Of a stretch of DNA of 64,000 nt, positions 34,699-45,424 are shown piece after piece. Positions within the stretch are counted from its first letter, which is position 1. Every line of letters begins with the position of its first letter. Position numbers and translations under genes: made by a program. Source of the DNA: Closterium sp. Naga37s-1 (lineage: Eukaryota > Streptophyta > Zygnematophyceae > Desmidiales > Closteriaceae); contig CANJKZ010000465.1 in assembly GCA_947471745.1 (NCBI GenBank), forward strand, positions 62,001 through 126,000. The letters are read 5' to 3'. Under the pieces are notes generated by a model. That model saw only the letters and a list, made by a program, of their open reading frames with translations. It ran no database searches and was not told where the DNA came from.

Positions 34699-35297
34699 TG
34701 TAAGTAAAAAAAAAAATTCCTTATTGGGGTTGACAGCTACGCGTACAACCTCAACAGTTTTGGACTTCGCACGTTCGGCCGACATCCACGATTCCGAGGC
34801 TACCCCGCGTCGCCTTCGATTTTCCCTTCGCCAAACCTGCACCCAACCTCATATTCCCGTGGTTCCCGCCTAGCTAGGGTAGTCACTATGATATCACGTG
34901 CATTCATTGTATTCTCAGTTCAGTTGGTCACAGCTTCGATATTCGTTTTCCGCGCAACTTTGTTTTACAACTATAAGGAATTTTCTCGACATTCCTTATC
35001 GCGTGCTACAACACCGCGTACAGCAGCAGCCGTTGCTCGCCCGTTACTGCTAACAGGGCTTTGCCAACCTTCGTGCGCACTGTTCATCAAACCATGCACC
35101 GCTGGCTTGGCCGTGTCGGCCCACGCCTCGGGACTAGCCCGAACCTCGATGCCAGCACCGCACTAGCTCGTTCGCACGCGCCGCGTTACTGTTTGCATTT
35201 TCGCTTATAAGTATTCGCTCATACCTTCGCTCATACTTTGTACTCGTTCGACACTTTAGTGCAATCCTCGCTACCTCGTTCCATTGCACCCGTAACA
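34699..35297 (+). repeat. Gypsy G LTR shared by two element parts (599 bp)
   Basis: Begins TGTAAGTAAAA after the polypurine tract and ends CCCGTAACA. It is followed two bases later by the PBS TGGTATCAAAGCC, the same LTR-CT-PBS spacing as in element E. Element 3' sequence lies on its left and element 5' sequence on its right. Confidence 0.9.
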
Positions 35298-36914
35298 CTT
35301 GGTATCAAAGCCACTTTCCTTTCAGACCGCGCATTTCCGCAACCAGCAGAAACCAACTTTGTTTTTTCACTCGAAGGGACTCACGCCCCTTAGCGTACTA
35401 GGAGCCACTGCCCTCGCGTTCTCGCGTAAACTCGTGCAGCCACGACCGCGCCTAATGCTAAGACGTGCCGCGGCCCTTCAACATGGCCAAACAGCGCCTG
35501 AACGAACTACTGCAGCAGCTGCACGAAAGTTCCGAAGAAATTGCGGCGCTGACGGCAGAACGTGAGTCACTACAAAATGATGTCGCAAGGGCGCAACAAG
35601 CACAGTCGCAAACACAAGGCACACAAGCACAAGGAGCACGTCACGCATCCTACCACAGGAGTGTGGGCCAACCTTCGAGCGTGGCTAGTGATGGCGTCGC
35701 ACGCAATGACGGAGGCGACGACCATGGAACGACACACCCCGGAGCGACGAACGCGGCTAGGAATCAGCCACGCGTCACAATCTCGGCGCCAAACGACAAG
35801 TCGGCATTGCCGTCACCAATGCCGCTCAAGCCGCAACGTCCGCCTTGCTTCGATCCGAGCCAACGGGGTGGTCCAACGGTTCAGGCGTGGTTGTTCACGA
35901 TGAATGTCCTCTTCAACGCCAACTACGTCTCGGTGGACGCGGCCAAGATTCGATACGCCGTGTTGTTACTGCGAGGACCCGCGATGGACTGGTGGCACGT
36001 CATCGTCACGAAGCCGACGGACTACGAGACTCTACCACAACGGGAAGGACAAACCGGACCCTGGGCGCTGTCGTATTTCGTGGAGGTAGCCCAGTATCGC
36101 ACGTGGGACGCGTGGTGCGCAGGTTTGCACGTGAGATTCGAGCTAATCGCGGCGTCGATCGCAGCGCGACAGAAGCTCCGCACTTGGCGCCAGATCGGTT
36201 CCGTCCAGGACTACACCAGCGGGTTTCTGGCACTGTGCGAGCAGGTGGGATATATGCACAAGGCAGAACGCATCGAACGCTATGCCGGCGGCCTGAAACA
36301 CGAAATCGCCCAAGAAATCCTGCTCCGCACGTCACCAAATTCAATGAGATTCTCGCTACGGCGGAGAAGCTCGACATTCTTCGCCGACCGAGACTGGGGT
36401 CCTACGGCAACAATAGCAGCAACAGCTGGGGACACCGAGCTCGTGGGATGAACGAGCACGCCACGATATGCGCCGTCGTCGCAAATGCCGCTGCCGCACC
36501 ATTCAAAGCGCGCTGCTTCGCGTGCAACAGGCCAGGGCGCCGTAAGAGCGAATGCCCGAAAAACGCTAAGGGAAAGGGGGAAGCAGAGCAGCAGAAACAG
36601 ACCAAGTAGTAGGGAAACGCTGGGAGTTAGTAGCAGACGGGCCCGCTACTAACAGGTCACGCCGCTCGCCCGATCCAACCGACCCTCACCGAGTGATTGT
36701 GCCGGTTCACGCAATCGACCACACCCGGTCGAACAAGGAGGGTTCAACGGTAGACAGCCCCATACTGCTTAGTGGGAAAATCCACACCGACTTAGTTATA
36801 TCTTCGTAGACGGGAGGGCTAGCCACAGCCTGATCAACACCTGCCACTGCACAGAGACTGAAAATGACACTGGACAAATGTTTACCTGAGATTGACGCGA
36901 GACTGGTCGACGTC
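35298..36914 (+). mobile_element. Gypsy G, 5' part of the right element (PBS, gag, start of protease region)
   Basis: After the PBS, a gag frame from about 35483 (MAKQRLNELLQQLHES) carries a coiled-coil-like N-terminus, the capsid segment FDPSQRGGPTVQAWLFTMN, AMDWWHVI and the CCHC knuckle CFACNRPGRRKSEC near 36520. Then comes a short protease-region remnant ending at about 36914 (CLPEIDARLVD, matching element E). Fossil; the rest of pol is absent. Confidence 0.88.
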
Positions 36915-36917
36915 ATG

Positions 36918-37096
36918 TGTCGGATGCCATAGGCCTCTACCTCCCTTTCTTCTTGCTCTTGACGAGAGACGCTGGTTACCTCCTCACTCCTTAGTTCCCT
37001 CTCCTTCACTCTGGTGCAAACCTTCCTTCTTTTCTCTCCCCTTTCTCCTGTGTTCCCCTCCCTTGGCCCGTGCTCCTTCAGTCATATCACCCACTC
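36918..37096. repeat. Direct repeat R1, about 178 bp, left copy
   Basis: TGTCGGATGCCATAGGCC onward, pyrimidine-rich on the plus strand. Repeated at 37674-37850 with a few differences. It may be LTR or 3'-end sequence of element H. Confidence 0.88.
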
Positions 37097-37673
37097 GAAA
37101 AATCTCCTGATCTAACGACAGTCTCCTCTTCCTCTGGCTAGCTCTGCTAGGAAAATAGCACACACCATTCCAGTATGTTGAGAAAACAAACAAACAAGCA
37201 AGGAGTTCAGTGAGGGCTAGCTACCTATGTACAATGCAAATCTTGGCTAGCTACTGACTTCTTGCAGAGGGCGCGGGGTGAGGCGAGGACCTGCACACAC
37301 ACGCCAGCAACAAGCATACAAAGCAGGCGAGCACACATACCATCCGACATGCATTTCATCACAACCGCACAATCAGCCCACAATCTGCATCGTCCGTGCT
37401 CCTAGGTTTTTGACCCCTCTGTTAATCAACTCCACTCTCATCCAACTCCACGTGAAACCCCCAACTTGGCTGCCATCACTGTACACGCGAGATGTCTGCA
37501 TTCCTTCCTGCGTCAACCTGGTTACCCCCACGCTGCACTTCTCCAGCTGTCACCCCCGAGTGTCCGTTGTTGCTTCGTTGTACGCCTTTCCGATATCGCA
37601 CTCCGTGCTACACTACCTTCACCTCTTGTCATACGGAACAGAAACCATATTCTTTCTTGTTTCGTGTGACAGC
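37097..37673. other. 577-bp spacer between the R1 repeats
   Basis: No coding sequence recognised. Contains AACAAACAAACAAGCA and repeated GGCTAGCTAC. It could be LTR-internal sequence of H or a short non-autonomous element. Confidence 0.4.
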
Positions 37674-37850
37674 TGTCGGATGCCATAGGCCTCTACCTCC
37701 CTTTCTGCTTGCTCTTGACGAGATACGATGGTTACCTCCTCACTCCTTAGTTCCCTCTCCTTCACTCTGGTGCAAACCTTCCTTCTTTTCTCTCCCCTTT
37801 CTCATGTGTTCCCCTCCCTTGGCCCGTGCTCCTTTAGTCATACCCACTTG
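37674..37850. repeat. Direct repeat R1, right copy
   Basis: Partner of 36918-37096. On the minus strand it follows the end of the H pol frame and a GAAGGGGGCAAG purine tract. Confidence 0.88.
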
Positions 37851-40800
37851 CCCCCTTCGGGGACCTGCCTGGCTCCTGCTGCTGGTCCTTAGGAACCCCT
37901 TGCATCTTGTTTCCTGTCGCTCGCGCCACGTTCGTCACATGATCATCGCGATGCTTTCCCTCCTCATATTCTAGCACTAGCACTCCCGAGGGCTTCACCT
38001 ACTTCACCACCCTAACGCTATGTCGACAACCCCATATCCAAGGTGTCTTTCCTCGCCTTCCGGATGTACACTTCGGTACCGCTCTCCATCGGCTTCTCCT
38101 TTCCCTTCCCGGTCTGCAGAAGCCTCTGCTGATACCGTTTCGCGTCCCTGAGCTGCGCCGTGTGCAGATTTTCGAGTGCCGCTGGCATGATCTTCTTCAG
38201 ATACCTGGCCCGGCAGTCCGCCAGCGCTGCCCACTTCTCGGGGGATCCAGCCCTCACCACCTCGGTTAGCACTCTAGGGGCTCCCGCAGGCAGCAAGGGC
38301 TCCTTCTCGTGCAACAGGTAATAGGGCGAGTAGTCTCTAAGCGCCGCTTGCTTGCTGAACCGATACCCCGCCACAACCCAGTGCAGCTCCTGGTCCCAAT
38401 CCCTCTTGTGCCCCTCTCCGTAGGCGCGTAATCCTTTCTTGATTGTCTGCACCATCCTCTCAGTCAACCCGTCGGCCTGCGGGTGATACATTGACGTCCG
38501 TCGATGCGTGATGCCCACTCTCTTCAGCAGATGATCAAAGGCTCTTCTGAATTCCGTGCGCTGGTCTGTCAGGTCTTCACCGCACGCCCCGAAGCGCGTG
38601 AGCACCTGATCTGTGAATGCCTCAGCAATCAGTTCGGCGCTCTTGCTGCTTAGCGCTCTCACCTCCACCCACTTGGATACGTGCTCGATCATCACCAGCA
38701 CGTATCGCTTATTCTTGCGACTCAGCGGCAACTCCTCTGCCAGGTCGAGTGACCACCAATACCCCAGCCCGCGGATGGGCAGTGACTGCAGTTCCTGCCG
38801 CTCTCTCTCCAGGTTCGCCTTGTTCCTGCTGCACAGCTCGCAATCCGCCACTACTTCTTTCACGTCCCGCTGTAGCCCAGCCCACCACCATCCTGTGGTC
38901 AGCATCTGCGCTGTTCGCACATGGCCGTAGTGCCCCAGCTGGCTTTGCACTTTCTTTATGAGTGCCCTCCTCTGTTCTGGTGCTGGTACCAGTTTCCACC
39001 CGTCCTTGGTATCCACCTGCAGCTGATTCTGGTACCACCGATAATGACTGCCTCATGCCCGCGCTCTCTCGCCCACATCCTCCTCCGCCTCTGTCTCTCC
39101 CTTAACCCACCGCAGTACAGTCGCGTCCTCCCAAACATCTTCCGGTCCCTTGCCTCGGTGCTTAGCCTCTTCCGCCTCCCGCAATCCGCTAGCTAACGCC
39201 ACAAGGCAAGCTGACGGTGAGCCTTCTTCAGGCGGCGGTGGGTTCCTTGAGAGTCCGTCCACGTGCTGGAGCGTCTTTCCTGGGCAATGCCGTATCTTGA
39301 ACTCGTACTCTTGCAGTCGCATCGCCCACCTCGCATTTCTCCCGGTCAGCGTCTGGTTGGTCATCAGCCACGTCAGGGGTTGGTGGTCCGTCACTACGGT
39401 GAACAGGCTGCCCTGTAGGTACACCCGGAAATGGTCCACCGCCCACACCACGGCCAGCCCTCCGCCTTCGTAGGAGCTGTAATTGGCCTCGGTGGGCCTG
39501 CAGCTCCTGCTGGCGAACGCCACTACCCTCTCTCCCCGATCCGTCTCTTGACACAGCACGGCCCCCATGCCCAGGCTGCTCCAGTCCGTGTAGAGGACAA
39601 AGGGCTGGTCTCTCCTCGGCAGGACCATCACTGGCCCCGTCTTGACAGCCCTGAGCAGGTCTTTCAGTGCCGCGTCCTCCTGCTCTCCCCATTTCCACGC
39701 GTTGCTTTCATTCAAGAGCTGATTCAGCAGGCTGGCCCTCTTGCTGAAGTTTGGCACGAACCTCCGGTAGTAGTTGAGAAATCCCAGTATTGCCCTCAAC
39801 CTACTGCGGTCCGTCGGTACTGCCACCTTGTCCAACACCGCCACCTTGGCATCCTGGATGGATAGCGTTCCGTCCGAGACCTCGAAGCCCAGGTACTTCA
39901 CGGTTTCCTCCCCGAACTTGCACTTGTTCGGGTGACAGGTTAACCCCGCATTCATGATTGCCCCCAGCACTCTTTCCACACCCGCCACATGCGACGCGCC
40001 GTCTTTGCTGAAGATCACGATCGCGTCGTCGATGTAGCAGGCAGCGCAGTCGATGCCCCTCAGGATCGTGTCCATCGCTTGTTGGAAGATCGCTGAGGAG
40101 TTCCGCATTCCGAACGGCATCCCGTTCCATTCCCAGAGCCCATCCACCCCGTGAAACGCCGTCTTAGCGCGGTCTTCCTCCCTGATCTGGATCTGGTTGA
40201 AGCCTTGCCTCAGATCCAGTGTGCTGAACACCGTTGCGCCCACCAGTTTATCGAATATCTCTTCCGGCGTCGCCATGGGGTACCGGTTTGCCATCGTGAT
40301 CTTATTCAGATCTCTGTAGTCCCCGCACATGCGCCTGGAGAGAATCTCCCCCGTTGCGTCCTTTCGCGCAGCGACCACCGTTGCAGCGGCGTACTCTGAT
40401 GTAGAGCGCCGTATCAGGCCGGCCTCATATAGCTCCTTACACATCTCCTTGCACACCTCCTCCTCCGCCCTGGTCATCCGCCGCTTCTGCTGGAAAGTGG
40501 GAGTATCTGACGTCAGCTCGATCTTCATCTCTCCAATCCTGCTCCGGCCCAGCTCCTTCAGCATGTAGGCGAAGGCCCTACGGTGCTGCTTCAGCATCTT
40601 CTTCATGCGGTCCGCTTCCTCTGCTGTGAGTGCTGGACCCACTGTCCATGACTCCTCTTCGTTTCCCGGTCCCGCGGCAGCGTGCTCTGAGGGGGTTTCC
40701 CGTGTCGTTGCTTCCAGCACCATGAAGGACTGCATGCAGCTCCGCTTCGCCAGGCGGCTGCGAATCGCCACGCGGTCCTCTTCTCCTGGGGGCCATCCGT

Positions 40801-41554
40801 TCTTCCTGACCTCCTCCTCGTTGTCCAGCAGTGCTTCCAGCTTTCGCTTCTCCGCGTTGAGCCTCTCCTGAGCTTCATTGTTCTCTCCGCTCCCTTCGGC
40901 CCACCATTCCTTCTCTTCCACCCTTGTATCCATATCCCACAGCAGCTGCTGCACCTCTACGGTATGTAGCATCCACTCCATGGTTTGCACGTCCATCCCC
41001 TGCCCCAATGCTCGCCTTCGTTCCCATTTCGTGACTCCTGGTGCTGCCGTTGCTCCCGGCAGGAAGCCCATGGCTAGCTCCCGTTCTAGCACCGTCGGTT
41101 CTTCCCATTCTCTGGTCCTCAGGTTCTTGACCATCCCAGGTCCCGGCACTCCTCCCTTCATCTGGAATGCGTGCATGCCATAATGTGCCACCAAGGTCGG
41201 CCTCGCCTGCCGTGGCTGTCCGGGCTCATTGCACAGGTAGTGCGCGGGGTGGTCCGGGTACTGCACTGGCGCCTCTTCCCGATTCGGTTCCAGTATGTCT
41301 CTCACCAGCCGCGCCGCCGGCCTTTCCAGCTTGGACAATTCCAGCCTTAATCGCCCTTCTGAGATGCCGTTTTGCCAGTACCTCCGGTTTCGGTGGCCCC
41401 GGGACCCTGCCTGCGCGGCATCCAGAGCCACTCCTGCCCCCAGCATTGAGGTCACTCGCCGATGCGCTGCTCGCACCCGCTCTCTCGAGTCCGCCGCGAA
41501 GTTCAGGTTCTCTAGCACGTACAAGTATTCTCCGTGCTGCCGGTGCACCATCTT

Positions 41555-42779
41555 TTTTTTTTTTTTTTTTTTGAAGGTGAAAATGCACTATATAATGCGA
41601 TTATACAATGCGAAACACCACAGTCGTAACCGATAGAGGGAGGGCCGAGGTACAAAGTACTGGCCCTCGTATGGCTTATGTACAATGTATCGTGCCCTCC
41701 TAATTCTTTATGGGGGTTTATATACCAAATACCTAAATCTCTTATCTTGCCCGTTAGAAATCTTCCTTGTTTCGTTGACTCGCTCCGGCTGCAGATGGAA
41801 CAATCTGGACTTGGTGTGCAGAGTCTGGTTGGATCTGGTTCCATCGGTCACTTCTTTACCGCTCAAGTGGTGGGAAGTGGTAACAGCAGCAGGTGTGCTC
41901 CGGTGAGCTATCCACCGAGATGTTCTACGATCTCGCCTGTATGTCTTGTGACGCTTTCGGCTATGTAGGGTTGCTGCCACTTTAGCTTCAACATTGACGG
42001 CTATCTCTCCTCTTAGCAAGTCACCCATATTGTCATGAAAAGGACTTCGCAAATCGAGGGAAAAACGCCATGAACCGTCTTCCAGTAGCAAATATAACTC
42101 TTGTACCTTCCTGTCTGGATCTTCCGAACTTGATGCTATAATTCCTTGAGTAACTCCGGCATCTGTTTGTTTTCCTTTCCGGTCTCCCAATGTCATGTCA
42201 TGAAATCGATCTTCAACTTCGAACACTTCAGCAGCCATGGTAGATAAGTCTTGACATTCCTTTGCCGTAGATTTCCATGTCGATAAACATTCATTTGGTC
42301 TGCTTGCAACAGGTGTGTGAAGCTGCCTTGCTTGCCGTTGAATTGCTGCAAATGCTGATAATCTGAAAATATTCCGTCGAGTAATCTCCTTGAATCTGAA
42401 CTTCGAGCCCTGAATAAAGGTCCGATGCCTTCTTGATCTTAGCGGTGCAATGTCTTTACCATCCTTAAAACTAGCAGCCAGATGTCTTGGACCTTCTGTG
42501 TAGTTCGTTAGCTGAAAAGAAGGAACTTGCAGGAGCATGGACGACGAACCAATGTTCTCTGTGTGAACATTATTTTGGTGTCGAGAGAAAGCTCTTGCTG
42601 AGTAGATCCCGGAAAAGTAATCAGCTTCTGAAACTGACAGTGTTAAGGTAGACATTGACGAGCTGAAATGTTCCTGAAAATAGGAATCGCAAGCCATGGC
42701 GGAGAGTTGTCGGCGGGAACAGTGATACACTAATCGGTATGGTTTCAAGTATGTCCTGTTCGCAATTTCGCAACTGATC
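41555..42779 (-). mobile_element. Processed mRNA retrocopy with poly(A) and 15-bp target duplication
   Basis: The insert is flanked by CCGGTGCACCATCTT at 41540-41554 and 42780-42794. On the minus strand it ends in a run of about 18-20 A (plus-strand T at 41553-41572). It is less GC-rich than the surrounding element and contains one long frame with no evident introns. Terminal poly(A) plus a long target duplication is the mark of LINE-type target-primed reverse transcription acting on a cellular mRNA. No RT or endonuclease is encoded, so it is a retrocopy (or a long SINE-like insert), not a LINE. Confidence 0.88.
41708..42697 (-). CDS. Intact 329-codon frame of the retrocopy, product unrecognised
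   Basis: The frame starts at ATG 42697 in a good context (GCCATGGCT), about 82 nt inside the 5' end of the insert, and stops at 41708, about 135 nt before the poly(A). The protein begins MACDSYFQEHFSSSMSTLTL. It is Ser/Thr-rich at the N-terminus, has basic stretches (RSRRHRTF, HSRKRHKTYRRDRRTSR) in the middle and late part, and a VQELYLLLEDGSWRFSLDLR segment. No transmembrane helix or known domain is seen. Start choice: an upstream in-frame TTG exists, but the ATG has the better context. The uninterrupted frame suggests a young retrocopy of a host gene elsewhere. Whether it is expressed cannot be judged here. Confidence 0.6.
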   Translation of the reverse strand: MACDSYFQEHFSSSMSTLTLSVSEADYFSGIYSARAFSRHQNNVHTENIGSSSMLLQVPSFQLTNYTEGPRHLAASFKDGKDIAPLRSRRHRTFIQGSKFRFKEITRRNIFRLSAFAAIQRQARQLHTPVASRPNECLSTWKSTAKECQDLSTMAAEVFEVEDRFHDMTLGDRKGKQTDAGVTQGIIASSSEDPDRKVQELYLLLEDGSWRFSLDLRSPFHDNMGDLLRGEIAVNVEAKVAATLHSRKRHKTYRRDRRTSRWIAHRSTPAAVTTSHHLSGKEVTDGTRSNQTLHTKSRLFHLQPERVNETRKISNGQDKRFRYLVYKPP

Positions 42780-44206
42780 CCGGTGCACCATCTTCATGAT
42801 CCGCACCAAGTGCTCGAACAGGGCCGTCCTCTCGTCGTCCATGCCCATTCCTAGTTCCGCCCAGGACACTCCCTGGCACTCCCACCCAGCGATTAGCACA
42901 TCCACTCTTCCCCATGCAGCCACCCGTGCCTCGGTTATCTCCTGGAACTCGGGCACCGCGCCTTCCCAGTTCCCTTCTGTGGCACCGTCCAGGATTTGCC
43001 CCGGGTAGGTCCGCCTGAGCAACTCCACGTGGTGTCTCGCCATTTCTCGCACTCTCGGGTTCGCCTCCACATACGACCACTTTTCGATTGTCCATCCCGC
43101 CTTCAATGCCGCTGCCAGCCCCGTTCCTAGTCCTCCGAAGAGTTCCAGCATACGGATTGGCTTCTGCAGGATACGCTTGTCCAATACTTCCTTTCTGCCC
43201 ACACCTCCCGCTGCCTGCACACTCGCAACTCCTCCTCCGCTTCATACCAACTCATCTCCCAAATTTGATCCTCCAGGTCTACCATGCGGGCTTGATATGC
43301 GGCCTTGGGTTCTTGGTACACGAAACGCACAGGCAGCGTCCCCCTTGGTCCCCTCGGGTCCCAGAACTGCGGGCGGTACACCACCTTCTCTTGCCATGTG
43401 CAAATCGTGGCCCCCACTGCGTACAGGAGCCTCATGCCCACGAGCAGGTCGTAATCTTCAGACTCGGTTACTCCACACAGCAGCTTCACTTTGCACTCAT
43501 CCTTCTCCCCCGGCTTCAGCACTATCTCTACCGAATTGCGCGTGCGGGGGAGCCACTTGGGTTCCCCGCCTTCCGCCGTCATCACCGAGAATCCCCGCTC
43601 TCGCAGCCGCCCGTCCTCGTGCAGCCTCATCTACTCCGCGAGCCCTTTTCCGATGAGCACGTGATGTGCTCCCGTGTCGATGATTGCCAGTTCCACGGGT
43701 ATGCCGCCGACTGATATGGATCCCTTCGCCGCCGCCAGCACCGTCGACTGGCACACCATCTGTTCCTTAGGGTGGCGGTAAGCTGAGTCTTCGAAATCCG
43801 GGTCTTTCGTGCACCTTTGCTCCTTCACCCAGGGAATCCTGGGCATCCCTGCCCTCAGGACTCCTTCGCCTCGCTGATGCGCCGCTTCTCGACGTGTCCC
43901 TGGCCTCGCCATCAGCTGGAAGGAAGCTTGGCTCCCCGCCTCATCCTCCTCTTCTGCTCCCACGTAAAATGCTTCAGCCAGCTTTTCTTCGCCCCCCAGT
44001 TCTTCCAGCTGCGCTTGCAACTTACGCATCTCCTCCTCTATCTCCCCCCTGCTCTTACTCCTCCCCGTCGGCGGTCGTTTAGCGTAGCAGACTGCCTCTC
44101 TGTGACTTTTCTTCCCACAATTATTGCACGTCGGGGACCGGGGACACTCTCGCCGAAGATGTCCGGTTTCCCCGCAGGTGTCAGAGCGCGGTGCCTGGCT
44201 GCAGTC

Positions 44207-45424
44207 AATGCCCTCCCCACGACAAAAGTCCCTCAAGAGGTCGGAGGAAAACTCCCCACCTCTGTCAGAGTGCAGACGCAGAACAGGAAAGTCCGAGTGG
44301 AACCTCTCGCTGAGCTGGAGACGGGCAGCGCGGATCCAAGGGATCAAAACATCAGGGACTTCACCCTTGGTGCGCAAGGGGAAGACCGTGGTGTAGCGCG
44401 AGTAGTCGTCAACAACTATCAAGAAGTACCTCTCGTGGCCCTGTCCACGGACGCGGGCTGGGCCCCACACGTCCATGTGAAGGGTCTGCAGGGGAGCAGT
44501 CGTCGGGGGAAACGAGGAGGAGTGAGGAGCGGCGCGCTGCCGCCCCTCGACACAGGGAAGACAGGGAGGAGCAGGCAAGGGTGGGAGAGGAGGGAGAACC
44601 CTGGGAAGACCAGAGACAAGGTACCGGGAGTGCATGCCACGAAGGCGCTGCACTGACGGGTGACTAAGGCGGTGGTGCCAGAGGACGGTCTCGTGCGACA
44701 GGGAGCGACACGAGCAGGGGGCCGACAGCTGACCTGACGCAGACGCAGACGCAGCTACCTGAGGGGACTCAGTGGTCAGTGTGTACAGGTCCGACCCCGG
44801 CTGCCGAGTGAAGGTAGCCAGGTGGCGACCCGTCCGAGCACACGTGCAGTGGGTCACACGCTCATGGGCAGGGGTGAACTGGTGAACACCCCCGTCCTGG
44901 AGAGCAGAGCCCGCCACCAAGTTCGTAGAGAACGATGGGAGGTAGAGACCTGACAGGGTGCCGGACGGGACCGCAGGACAAGGGAGGACAGTGGAGGAGG
45001 TCGCAAGGACAGGGCCCCCGGAGGGGTCAGCGAGGGAGAGAGCAACAGGCCGAGCTAGCTGCTCAAGGACAGTGCGGTCACGAAAGAAGCAGCGGGAAGC
45101 ACCCGAGTCCAGTGTGAAGGTGTGCAGTGCCTCAGTAGACGCAGTACCAGCAGGTGCAATCGCACGAGCACCTGGAGCAGTAGACTCACTAGCACCTAGA
45201 GCAGCAGCCTGACCAGGACCTAGAGCAGTAGACGCACTAGCACCTAGAGCGGCAGCCTCACCAGTACCTGGAGCAGCAGACTGGACCTGGCCATTACCAG
45301 AAGCTCCCGAACTACCCACTCCAGAGCGACTCCCACTGCGGCCACCCCGACAACCCCAACTAGCGTACCACGCACGAAGCTGCTGGGGCGAAAGAGTGTT
45401 GTATATTTGCAGGTCTGAGTACAT
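44207..45424 (-). mobile_element. Copia fragment I fused to element H
   Basis: Minus-strand fragment of the same copia family: gag end (LSPQQLRAWYASWGC) about 45400-45350, Ala/Gly-rich linker, protease (TLDSGASRCFFRD) about 45110, GAG pre-integrase (WHHRLSHPSVQRLRGMH) about 44690-44640 and the first part of the integrase core (VVDDYSRYTTVFPL, LHSDRGGEFSSD) to about 44207, where H gag sequence begins. One open frame runs through the junction. No LTR is present; it is a fossil fragment. Confidence 0.88.

Larger units (their letters stand above)
40980..43160 (-). other. C5 cytosine methyltransferase domain of element H (two blocks around a retrocopy)
   Basis: The block right of the insertion (about 43160-42790) holds the SAM-binding motif I MLELFGGLGTG, motif II YVEANP and the catalytic motif IV GWECQGVSWAE with its cysteine, then DDERTALFEHLVRI. 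The block left of it (about 41550-40980) holds motif VI YVLENLN, motif VIII GHRNRRYWQN and a motif IX/X-like ELAMGFLPG..ERRRALGQGMD. The order I-IV-VI-VIII-X is the classical one, not the permuted order of plant DRM enzymes. Motif IV reads ECQ where most enzymes read PCQ. It would methylate cytosine at C5. It lies between protease and RT of the element, so it is element cargo and not a host gene. It is not intact here. Confidence 0.85.
37851..44206 (-). mobile_element. Gypsy-type element H carrying a cytosine DNA methyltransferase
   Basis: Minus-strand element. Parts in sense order: gag end with CCHC knuckles (CGETGHLRREC, CNNCGKKSHREAVC) about 44190-44080; protease with IIDTGAHHVL near 43690-43650; a C5 cytosine methyltransferase domain about 43160-42790 and about 41550-40980, interrupted by a retrocopy (41555-42779); RT (YPMATPEEIFDKL, LDLRQGFNQI, YIDDAIVIF) about 40340-39900; RNase H (LYTDWSSLGMGAVL, TDHQPLTW) about 39620-39250; integrase (LDLAEELPL, HPQADGLTERMVQ) about 39000-38250; C-terminal tail to about 37850. 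LTRs are not defined: the 5' end is replaced by copia fragment I and the 3' end is uncertain. Fossil with about four breaks besides the insertion. Confidence 0.88.

Noticed and set aside
38018-38234. Small independent gene in the H integrase region
   Set aside because: The frame overlaps the H integrase reading on the same strand and shows no features of its own.
41555-42779. The poly(T)-flanked insert as a LINE
   Set aside because: No reverse transcriptase or endonuclease motif is present; the structure fits a processed retrocopy.
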